From assembly GCA_013398055.1 (NCBI GenBank), contig VZRS01006725.1, forward strand, positions 875,106 through 939,105: a stretch of DNA of 64,000 nucleotides, read 5' to 3'. Positions within the stretch are counted from its first letter, which is position 1. Every line of letters starts with the position of its first letter. A program made the position numbers and the translations under genes. The DNA is from Ifrita kowaldi. Its lineage: Eukaryota > Chordata > Aves > Passeriformes > Cinclosomatidae. The notes beneath the pieces are model-generated. The model did no database searches. It had not been told where the DNA came from and saw nothing but the letters and a program-made list of their open reading frames with translations. This document shows, piece after piece, positions 49,796 to 61,200 of this stretch.

Positions 49796-52700
49796 ACTAG
49801 CTAAATTCTTCTGTGACTTCTGTGACATCTGAAATCTTATTATTGAAATTCTTTGCCTTTTGCTTTCTAAATTAGGAAGAAACTATAGGTAGTTGTCAAC
49901 CTAATCAGCTGAAATTGTGGAGAATTCCATAAAAGCATGATTTCATTGAGAGTATTTATACATGCTTATATGACATTAAAATAGACTCATTATTGGTTCC
50001 CAGTAAGGCATAGTTCATTTTGTGTCTTGGCTTTCATATGTAAAATAACTCAAATTTTATATGTTTACAACCCAAAACAACATAATTATTGTTTTAGACC
50101 ACTTATTTCTTGAATTGAATAAAAGAAGAATTTCAGTAAAATATTAAAATTTAGGCTTATTTTTTCTTTGAGGATATATTATGGCTTTTCTTTTGAAGAA
50201 ATGAACTTTCTTTATAATCTATTATTACTGTTCTAAAGAATTCTACATAGATATTTCAGAGAATTAGACAAGGGTGCTTCAGAAGCAATCTGCCTTAATT
50301 TAGCCTATTTTGTATATATCTATCAACCTGTTCGTGCCATGAGAGAGTCTGAAGGCCCATGAGGCATCATCAGATAAGAACACAGTTTCTATTAATTTTT
50401 CCATCTATCTCAGTTCTGAGAAGTAAAATATTGTCAATTCTTGAATAGAAAATATAATTTAGTTCCGTGAACTCTGTCTTACCACCTTTGTAGCTGCTGA
50501 AATAATACAGTTTCAGGCTCCAATAATTGGAGGAGGCAGATCACTAAAGAGGAGAGGTAAAAGTTCAGACCTGAAAGATGGACAAGGGATAATGAAAGGA
50601 AGGGTGACAAAACAGCTACGAGACGATTAAGTGGGTGATCCAGGGAGTTTTGAAACACAACCACACTTCTGCTTCCTGTTTTCTTAGCTGGGTATTCAGA
50701 GAAAAGCACAGGAAGAGCACTTCTGAAAACAGCAGCAGAGAAAAGGGTTAGACCCAAGGAATGTAAAGAGCACGGAAGCAGATCTGGCAACAAAGCAGCG
50801 AGAGGAGCACGGCTCCTGTGCAAGGGGTGAGAGCACATCAAACATTCTGTGTTTTTTCCAACCCACAGGAGGGAAGTTTTCAATTAAATCTTGAAATAAA
50901 CTGGAAGGTAGAAGAGGTGTTTGAGAAAAAATTGTTTGCAAAAACATAGCAGGTTTATAAACCTCCATAGGCAATCAGAAAAAAGATACTGGTAAAGAAA
51001 ATTGTTGATAGGGAAGGAAAAAATATCCGTGTGTGGGGAGCTTGCTCATATCTTTGCAATCTGTAATTCTTTCAGCATTTTAAAGACACTGTCCCCGCTG
51101 ACCCTGATGTTAAAATTTGTATTGAAAACCTACAGGAAAAAAAGCACAAAGGAAATAAAGAAAAGCCCCCAACAAACAGAGTCTGAAAACAAAGTGCTCA
51201 AAATGCTTTATTTTCCTCAAAGACCCATTTTTCTGTCATTGTGCTCATCACCTTCCTGTACTTTGCCTGTATATGATGTCTTGTCCCAAGAATCTTACTT
51301 GGAAAGCAGATCCACATAGTAGAGGAAAATGTCTTGTAGTAGGATAAACTTCATATTTAAAGCTTTTTCATCAATTTCAGACTTGACTCTCATTCTAGGA
51401 CTCCAGCTCATGGCCTGAAAGTACTGTTATCTACCCAGGACACAAAACCAGGAGCTGATCATTTAAATCTGTGAGAAATTTGGCTTAAATGAATATAAAA
51501 TAAAGCAGTATTAGTGCCCCAACTCTTTGTTCCTCTTAGTTTTTTCTTTCATGTGATCTTCACAATTACTCTATAATTAATCTTCACAATCTCCTAAACT
51601 TCCCAAAAGTCTTTTTGTTGCTTAAACTCTAAATCATAATTCTTTCTATTGAAAAAGTTTAACGAATAGGAAAATATTCCCTATAAGAAAAAGAGCCATA
51701 CCTAATCAAAATCTTTCTAATAATTGTTTTGTATTTGTTCAGTATGAAAGGGAAAATCTTTTTGTATTCCTTGACATACCTTAGATAAGACTGAAAACTT
51801 TGTAATGCATTCGATAATATCATTTGTGCTTTCATGAACTGTTTCTTTCCTGACCAGCCATCCCAGAATCCCCATTTTCTGTAAAGATAGCAGTTAATGA
51901 ATGGAGATGTCAATTATACTGTTCTGAAAACCTTGAGGAGAATGAACTGCACAGTGATGCAAAAATTATAAAATATGTTTAATGTGACATAAGCAAACTC
52001 ACTACCTCATACTCAGGTAATATTTTCTTGTATACTCACATAGATTTTCAGCATCCCAGAACTGGAAAAAGAATTCCTTAGCAGAGCCTAGACCCCGTTC
52101 CATTTGTGGGAATCCTTTACTCTGAACCCAGAGAGACTCATAAACAAGGTCTAGTGGGTGAGCTGACTGGAGATCCCAGGTTTTCTCCTCCACGAAAGTG
52201 TTGTGTTAGAGCAGAATGACTTCGTATTTCATTGACACAAGACAAATTTGCCTTGCAAATTATGAATGGTGTTAAGAGAATTGTGTATGTGCAGCTGCAG
52301 CCACATTGGCAAACAGGAGTCTGAAGCAGAGGAGTTGTTATAATCAGAAGTGGCTGAGTGATGCAGAGTCCACAGACTATTCCCAGTTGCTCATGATTTT
52401 CGTAGGTGAAGGGGAAGAAAATTGCTCACCAGACAGCAACATCAGCGACACAATCTCATTTTCTATCAGGCTGAAAGAGCTCAGGGACAGTGAACTAGAT
52501 GTTCACCTTTTAATTTCATCATTAAAGCATTGAGTGAGTAAATTTACCCATCACAGAAGTGGTGGTTTGAAAGCACAAGTACTGAATTCTCCTGTATGGA
52601 TGGATAGAGAGTGGTGTGACTGCTTTGCCCTGTGCTGAGCTCTGTGGATGTCAGGCACTCCAGGTTTACAACACACTTTACTTTCCAATTTTTTACATAA

Positions 52701-55700
52701 AAATAGGTAAAGGATCATTAGGTCTAAAATTAAGCCTGTATCTAAATTTACACTAATATCCTAATCACAACGAGCCTTTGAAATTCTTTTGTTGCTACAC
52801 AAATAATCCTGGAAGTAACTCTTTGTAAAACTTGGGAGGTTGAAGCTGTATTTCACTTAAATGTGGTGAGGAATTTATTCTGGGATTTACTGCTTGTGAT
52901 TGTAGGAGAAGGGATATGGTGACTGGGAATTCCAACCAGCATCTAACGTGGGGAACTTCTGGATGCTTTAGAGGAAGGAAGGAAGAATCAAAACTATATT
53001 ACTGAAAATTTAGGAGAGGGAAGACATTAGGGTATGCCTGGATGGCAAAACAGGAGATTTAGGAATTAAACACACTCTGACTAGAGAAGAAAGTAATGCC
53101 AGAACATACTAATACAGAAGAGAAGGCTGACTGATGAAAAAAACAGAATTTCCCTGGAGCATCCTATTGACAGCTGCTCTTGTTTTCCTTTTCTCACCAA
53201 GTAAATACAGAAAAAAATATTAACATGGAAACATACAGAGAGAAATGGGAATATTCTTAGCACTCTGGTAGCAAGACTTCTTAGACCAGGGTAATTTTTC
53301 TGTTCTCTCTTGACATTTTAAATAAGATTTATGTGCTGGTAGATGTTTCAAATTTTAAATGATGACCCACACAGTGTAATATGTCAAAAGAGCATTTCTC
53401 TGCCAACACTCTTCTGAATGAGAAATGGGCTGGACAGCAGGTACTACTAAATGTTAATAGCTCTAAAACTACACAAATTGTAAATTTATTGAATTGTGTT
53501 AATAATGAATTCTTAAACTGTTCACAGAATTCTGAAAGAGTTGTAACTCGGGCAGAATTAAAGGTGCCCATAATCCTCTGAAGTGACAGGCAGAAGCGGC
53601 CACAGCCAGAGGAGTCTGTTAAGGAGAAGGAGCCAGTCTCCACCTGAAGATTAGACTGGCTTGGGGCATTTTGTTAGATTAAAAGAGAGAGAAGCACTTG
53701 ACATTACATGATGATGCTTACAGTGTCTCTTGCTCAAGTCATCACATAAATAAAAATTTACACTCATCTTTTAAACCCAAAAGGCAAGTTTCTAACTCTA
53801 ATAGCTGCAAAGACAAGCATGACAATGAAAAAGTGATAAATACTCATATCTGCTGGCAGCTTAAGCAAGTGTTTGAGGAGTCAGCTGCCAGTTTTGGTCA
53901 GGATGGGGCTGTCTCCAAGGCACGTGGCTTGGGAGGAACAGTGTGAAGGTGTGTGAGTCTAAGCCCAGCAAAGAGTGGGGGAACAACACCAGGGGATATG
54001 GTAACCAGCCTGGTGCACCCTGTTCTAGGCAGGGTGTGAAATGTGTGCTGCTTCACTGGGAGCAGAAGTATTTGGGGTCAGAAGGGTATGTGACTTCTCT
54101 TAATTCAAGTCTGGATCTAGTCTTTTTCTGAAAGACTGTAAATGCAAAAAAAAAAAAGGCCAAAAAACCAAAAAAACAAAACCAAACCATAAACTCAGAA
54201 GAGAAAAAATATATTGGATTTCTTTTCTGTTTCAGAATGTTGATATCCCACCCTGGGTTTAAGATATGTCAAGTACCTTCTCTGTGAATGGCTGTTTTCA
54301 CCAGATTAAGTTATCATTTTATTTCCTTCTGAATGAACTCGATCCTCTTCAACTACGGATATTTATTAGCCCACCATTAGATGGAATTCAAGTGAGAGAG
54401 GAAGTCAGAATTTGCTGTGCCTTAGCAGCACCTTGATGGCATTGGAGAGCCAGGGCCTGGTGGTGACAGTCCTGATTTGTGAGTTTAGTGTGAAACCCTG
54501 GGAGAACCGGAGGCTGGAGGGTCACAGGCTGGGGGACTCCTGCACCACATGGATGGAAAGTTCCTGATGTTGAGCTGGATGAGGGATGTTAAACCAATGT
54601 CTCAGAAATTTACCCTCTGTCACCCTTGCTCTAATCTTCCCCAGACAGGGGACGACAGAGGAATCTGTCTTTTTGGGACCTGATCCACATGGAAATGATG
54701 CTCTGCTTACAGCAGGGCAGTCCATCAGTAAGAACAGAGGTCCTGCCATGCACAGCTGGAGCAGAGCAGCAGTGTCTCGGTCTCTTATCAACCTCTGTGA
54801 AAAATAAACTCCATTATTCCACTGCTGCACATTTCCCTGTTAGTATGGGCAGAAATACTGGCAGGTAGGGAAAACCTGGGTTTGTTCCATCAGATAACCT
54901 TGAGCACTTTGCTTTGTAGGGCTTTTTTGGCCATTTCATCCAGTCCAATATGTAATCATATTGCTGGCATAGCAGGGAAAAACTGATTCACACACTCACA
55001 GTTTGCATTGATAATGGGTCATACATTTGAAGATATTGATCAACAGCAAGGAAAATAAATTGGAATAATGCAGGATTTGAGAAAGCTGCTGACTACAGAC
55101 AACTGAGCCTGCATTCTTTTGGTTTGCTTTCTTTGTTTTAGCTTATTTAGATATTTGGAAGGTTGCAGAAAGAAATTTTCAGGTATTCCAGAAAAAAAAT
55201 TTATTGTGTTCTTATCTGAGCTAAATTTCACACTATCAATATAGGCAAAAATCTGAAACAATGAAAGCTGAGAGGACACTCTGGTCGTCACATTTGAATG
55301 ACACCGATATCTCATGAAGTTTAGTCACCTCTAGAGAGTGGCTGAGGGACTGTGATCAGTGTATATCATAATGAATAACCAACAAAAATGTGTCACTACT
55401 CTTCATTGATAGTATTTGAGACATAAAAATTACCTTTCAGAAATACTCCAACAATGTGTTCCCTCCCCCTTACAGGGAAAGATGAAGCTTATTTGAAGGA
55501 TGGGTGCCTCATCTATATCATCTGCTAAAGAAATAAAAGATTTCCTTTTCTCCGGTAGTCAGTCTGATCCCCTTACCAGTCACTCAAATTTAATTAGGAG
55601 GAATACCCATTTAATTATGACACAGTGGAAGGAGCTCAAAGCTATAATCAGGGCTCATTTTGGAAATTTGTCAGAGAGGTCATTCAGCCCTTCACTGTCA

Positions 55701-57352
55701 TTCCTGTTGATTTCTGGTCCCTGAATCAAATTTTCTAAGGGTTGTAATGATCATCCATTACTGATAATTTTCTATGGAGATATTTCTTTCATCTTTCTCT
55801 CATTCATTCATTTTTAAAAATCCTTTGACTTCTCTTATCCTCACATGCTCCTTTTGCTGATGTTCTTCTGCTTCATCATTTCTTTTCTCTGAGTCTGTGT
55901 CCCCTCATCATTCACCAGTCTTACTTTGGACACTGAAATCCGTGTATTTGCCTTCTGCTCTACTAAATACCCTGTATTTACCTACTGATGGCCATAGCTC
56001 GATCCAGTACCATTGTAAATCTCCAAAACATTGTGCTTCAGGGCAATAGAAACTCATCAGCTGCCAGGAGAATGACACTATTTATCAGCCAAACAAACAC
56101 TGCTTTGGCTGCCAGGATTTGCTTTGGTCCAGTCAATGCCCTAACTTTCATCTGACCCTTGCCAAGCATCCAAATCTCTTCCCTTGCTAACTATGGTTAA
56201 GATCTCCATCAAGGGGAGTTTTTAGAAAGTGATTAATATTTATATTTAAAAGAAAGAGGTGCATCCTGCATGGGGTTAACCCCAGAACCGAGTGAGGGTG
56301 TTTGTTCAGGATCCAATATATTCCATATCCTACAGAGTGAGTATGCCAGAACCGGTTAAAAATAGCCTCTTCCATTCATTAGCGTCAGCAGATGGCCATT
56401 AATCTTCCTGAAAGTATTGATTCAAACTACTCGTCTCCACTTTCAAGGCCCTTCACAGAGTCCCCTCTGCCCATCTATCATCCCTCCTTACGCAGCTGAA
56501 AAGGTGGCTGGCTTTGGGACAAGAGGGTGACAGTAACAAACCTCCACCTCCCTCACATGCTGGCCCTCACATCTGGAGGGAGCTGTACACAGCACCAGCA
56601 AAGCTTTTCCATTTGCCTCCTTTAAATGCTTCCCTGAAACTTCCCTTTTGCCCTAAGGGCTGCAGAAGCATTCCAGAGACACCCACTGGTGTGATGGCCC
56701 TGGAGCTTCTCCAGGGCACAACCTTGCCAAGGGCCGTGTAAAGGTTGTGTGTTTCTCCATCTCCAACATCTGTCTGTGCCAAACTGCAATGTCCTGTCTC
56801 CTTGACTCAAAGAATCCAAACTCTCTGAGTTATGTCCTGCAGAACATTTCCCAGCACAGCATTGCAGTATAGGCAGGTAATTAGAAGCAAATCTTGGCTG
56901 AGGAGGTCAAGAACTGGAAGACTCACCACAAAAAAAAGGTGCACAGTACCTCACAGACCAGTGTAAGCCAAAATTAGTAAACCAGCGTGGCAAGTGTTTT
57001 TGCTTGGCTGCAGTTTAATCCCTGCACATCAGCCCAGTGCCGCACCTCAAATACTGCCTGACCTTCCCTGAGACTTGCTACCAAAATTATATTTCATCTG
57101 GTTCATGAATGCCACCCTTCGAGTGTCACCACTGCAGTTCCCCGTGCATCAGCGCTGGTGTCACCCACAGCAGCAACCCCATGTCATTTCTAAGCCAGCT
57201 GGCATAAATCTGCCCTTAGCATATATGATAATTAATTCTTCTACTTCTAGAGTTGATGTTCTGTCGTTTGCTCCAAACCCAAATGTTCACTGTGGCTCCT
57301 TTAAACTCTAGACCTGCAAATTTAGCTAATGTATATCTTCCTTCTGCCCCAG

Positions 57353-58243
57353 TTTCAAGATCTTCCCAAAGCCACTTGGATTTTCCAGGAAGAAATATTG
57401 AAGATGCTAGAGGTTCTCACCAAGAAGATGTATCTAAGACATCAAGAAATGTATTTTCCTTTCTTTCCCAAACCCAAATTCCAAGACATGATATTATATT
57501 CCTTTGGGAAGGAAACCCCACAGTCATTCACACTCCATCCCCTACAATGGAAAGGAAGACTTCCCAAGCTCAGACATTGCCAGCACAACAACCTGCTATG
57601 GAGTTCACAGCACCTGAGAAACAGCCTTCTCTTGAGAAAAGAGGTGCCACACACCCCCCCGTTCTGCACGAGGAGCCAGAGCCCAGAGCCCCAGGTGTCG
57701 GCGTGACCTCCCACACCCCTCTCCATCTTAAGCAGCACAAAGCAGCTACAGCACGGCCTGTTCCTCCTCATCCCAACACGAATGCAGCTTCATTCTCTGC
57801 AAGGGCATACGCTGTTCAGCAGACTCGTTCCAGGTATGGTTACTCTCCCAGGAAATGGCCCAGTCGAGTCGCAGTCTTGAGGAATAAACCACCCCAGGGT
57901 TTCCCAACAGAGCAGCCCAGAGCATCTCCTTCGCCACCTCACCTGCCCTCCCCTCACCATTGGTCAGGTTCTTCCCTTGGTGCTGCTTCCCAGAATGCTG
58001 GTGTCCCAGCAGGGTCTGCTCCCAGAGCAAGGCTTCCAGCACAGACCCCAGCAGCCAGGAAGTTGTCCAGCAGAGCAATGGATGGTGTGGAACTGCCCAA
58101 AACCAGCGGTGGGGTGCTCCGCAAAGCGGTGTGTGCTGATCTGCCGTGTTTCACTGGTGTGCAGTGTGAGCCAGCTGAAGATGGAGAGTTTAAATGTGGT
58201 CCTTGTCCCCCTGGATACAGAGGTGATGGAATGACATGTGAAG
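57353..58243 (+). CDS. VWDE: VWDE large linker exon with terminal EGF
   Basis: This exon of 891 nt (297 codons) is phase 1 at both ends and fully open. About 260 residues form a Pro/Ser/Thr/Gln/basic low-complexity linker without cysteine (for example [42 protein letters not shown]). It is likely disordered and possibly O-glycosylated. The exon ends with a six-cysteine thrombospondin-like EGF from 58132: [28 protein letters not shown]. The acceptor is TCTTCCTTCTGCCCCAG and the donor GAAG|GTAAGG. A second acceptor at 57250 (CTTCTACTTCTAG) is in the same phase and would add 34 codons, so the 5' edge is uncertain. The exon keeps phase with the exon at 43699. I do not recall a linker of this size in human VWDE. 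Confidence 0.85.
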
Positions 58244-61200
58244 GTAAGGGAGAAAATCCTCTCTCTTCAAAACGCTCATATAACTCCAAGCCTAATAATT
58301 CTCCAAAGTAAAAATAAAGTTTTATTATAAACTTGGAGATATTTGTGGTTGGGACTATTCTGTTTTCAAAACCAATTATTTTTCAAAATAATAAATAAAA
58401 CCTATAACTTTGAAGCAGCTCTTTCTGCTTACAAAAATGACATATTTATTTGATACCATCTAATCTATTAAAACCAGGGACAGATTGTGATCTTGCTTAA
58501 TGCCAGATTCATTCTACTAAAGTCATCACATTCAAAACCATATAAAATTTCTGTGAGAAAGAGTAAAATTGATTCTACTTCTCTATACAACATATTCTAG
58601 GAAAAACTAACTTTTCTAATACCTTAAAAATTACTTGTAAATATCCACCTAATATCTTAAATACGAAACTGAACTTGTCATCTGAAATGTGCAACACCAG
58701 AAGGGTTTTCACAATATATTGAGTTATTTATTAGGCATCTGAGAATCCCCCCATAAAACAATAGGATTATGCACTTTGTTGAGGCAATGAATTCCCTGAC
58801 TTTGCTATCATTAATCACACCTTTCGCTGACATTCCCCTGATAAGTTGATATCTTAACTGGCCTTCCACTACACAAAGCAAAAGTATTTGTCTCATTCAT
58901 TTCGCTCTCTTTCTCGTCTGGTCTCTCATCCTTCATGCACAGAGCAGGGGGGTCTCAGCCCTGACGTACTGGGAAGGACCTTGCAGGGATTCCTTGCTGT
59001 AAGCCAGGTTTTGGGGGGGGTGTGAAGCCCCCAGCACTGCTGCAGCCCTCTGAGCTCAGAGCACTGCTGGTGATATAGTACAAAATGTGCAAGAAAAGGT
59101 TGCTATAATCTTGGGAACTTTAATTTTTCTACCTTTTTGCACATTTCTGAAACACTCCTCCTAAAGTGTTTAGGGTTACTTGGCACAAAGGAGTCTGTCT
59201 TTGACCTCTGTTTTATACCTGGAGATGGAAAAGTACCAAACTGGTTCTGGTACTGGGAGGCTCAAAGCAAGGCCACAGAAAGGCCTCCTCTCAAAGACCA
59301 GGCCCATGTACACATGAATATTTACAGCTGTGGACAGAAGGCTCCTGTGTGTTTAGTAGGCCCATCAGTATAGTCCTTAAAACATAAATCTGCCTTAAAA
59401 TGTAAATCTGCCTCTCTGCCTTTTACTTGCAAGATGTTTTCTTCAATCACTGGTATTACTGAAAATCCCCCTGGAGAGTCCTTAGGATGAAATACTTTAT
59501 TACCAACATCATCCTGCGTCTTGGGGCTTGATGACATGATACACAAACATCCTTTTTTTGTCTCTTGTCACCATGACACCTGACTCAATAATTAACCTGT
59601 CCCTTCCCTGCTCTGCTCCATCCCGGGCCCCCCTGCACACCTGTACCCTGGAGCACAGCCAGTGCTGTGAACAGCACCCATTGTGCCTCCAGCCAGGGAT
59701 GTCTCTTCCCATGTCAGATGCAGGTGATTCATCATGACAGATGGGGTTGAAAAATGAGGGTAATTTCTTGGATTAAGGCCTGTCATAACCTCAGCTATCA
59801 GCACCTTGCGATGCCCACTCAACTACACCGACTCCCCTCAAGACAGCAGTGCGCTCAAAGAACAGGAGGCACAAATGCTGGGCAAAAAATCAAAGCTTGG
59901 ATGGTTCCAACATTTTCAAAATCTCCAGGCTTCAACACAACATCCTTGGCAAGTGAGCAAAAATGTCAAGAGACACAGACACTATTGACAGTCATCACCA
60001 TCTTATTTCATATCAAAATCCAACGAGATAAAAAAACCAGCCCACTGATAGCAAGTTTTAATACCTTTGGATCTTGAGGGGATGTGACCTTTGTTTAATG
60101 AGAATGTCTGAAAATAATTTAAAACAAGAAGTACTTTACCCAGTAGTATATATTTTGTAGTATAATATTTTTTTTTTTTCCAAAGATGCAGATTCAAAAT
60201 CAGGCTCAGAGGACTAGTAGGAAAAAAACATAAGCAGCACACTGAAAATGAATTTCTTTTCTAAAGTATATCATAGCACATTTTATATCTTTAATATTAT
60301 TATCCCTCTGGACAAGCCCCTCACTCTCCCTGTCACGGTTAAGTTGGAAGTCCTCTCCTTCTGCTTCGTCATCCTGCTCTGGGGGTCACAGGCTCACAGC
60401 ACCACAAAACGGAAGAGACCCCTGGGGACCATCAGGTGTAACCTCCTACCTCCTTTTGGAAGAGCACAGCTAAATATCAGTGTGTTTGGCTTATATTCAG
60501 ACATCTAAACTGAGATATTTTCAGATTATTTTAGCAATTTCCATTTGGATCACTCCCTTCACTACTGACATCTGTGTTGTCTGTCAGAAGCAGAACCCTG
60601 CTTTTGCTGCTCCTGCTTCGGCACAAAGAGAATTACAGATTATTAATTCTTTTCCTCCCGTCAGCAGCTACGTACTCTGCAGGTGAGGGGAGATGAAGCA
60701 GTTCCTCAAGGCTCTACAGCTCTTTCCCCTTCCTGCACAAAGGCAATATGACCTTTTATTAGTAGCCTAATGTTAAGACTTCACAGCCAAACAGGCCAGC
60801 TTTAAAAGCTTCATTTCAGAGCAGTGTTTTGGAGACAGCCAGCATCACCTAAAATAAGTAGGGGAGGTAAAGCCTCCTGTAGTCCACTGGATCCTCCCAA
60901 ATTTTCTCTTGCAGAAGATGTTCTCTGGCATTTATGGAGGAAGCTTAGCCAAGCAATCCTCTGGTGATGAGGGATGTTGCTAAATACCTTATTTTCACTC
61001 TGAGTGCCGTTTCCAAGGATATATGCAGTAAAAACCAATGCATTGTTACAGTCTCCTTCCAGCAGTTTTCGGGACAGCAGGAATCACCTGCCAAAGAGCA
61101 CTGCAGGAGGGTCAGAGCACGAACAGAGCTTTACACATTTCAGCTTCCTGTGCCAGTTGAATAAATACCCAGCACTGCAATAACGCAGAACGAGCCCAAA

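Larger units (their letters stand above)
43855..57352 (+). other. VWDE: VWDE intron, 13.5 kb
   Basis: The intron begins GTACTT and ends TTCCTTCTGCCCCAG. It contains an inverted repeat at 44422-44446, a CR1 remnant near 49718-49795 and an A-rich run near 54147-54185. I checked several acceptor-like sites (45278, 46580, 51380, 51857, 54236, 55478). None gives a phase-compatible open exon with a good donor. The 171-codon frame at 46719-47234 has no domain signature. Very short exons could still be missed. Confidence 0.65.

Noticed and set aside
51856..51878. Possible 23-nt exon between CCTGACCAG and GTAAAG
   Set aside because: It would enter in phase 1 and leave in phase 0, which breaks the phase chain with the next exon at 57353.
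55479..55530. Exon-like acceptor CCCTCCCCCTTACAG
   Set aside because: The downstream frame reaches a TAA with no GT donor before it.
60594..60681. Exon-like stretch with acceptor GTTGTCTGTCAG and donor CTCTGCAG|GTGAGG
   Set aside because: In the phase required after the exon ending at 58243 (phase 1) it meets a TAA stop. It is open only in phase 0. An 18-nt version using the internal GTCAG acceptor fits phase but is too short to support.
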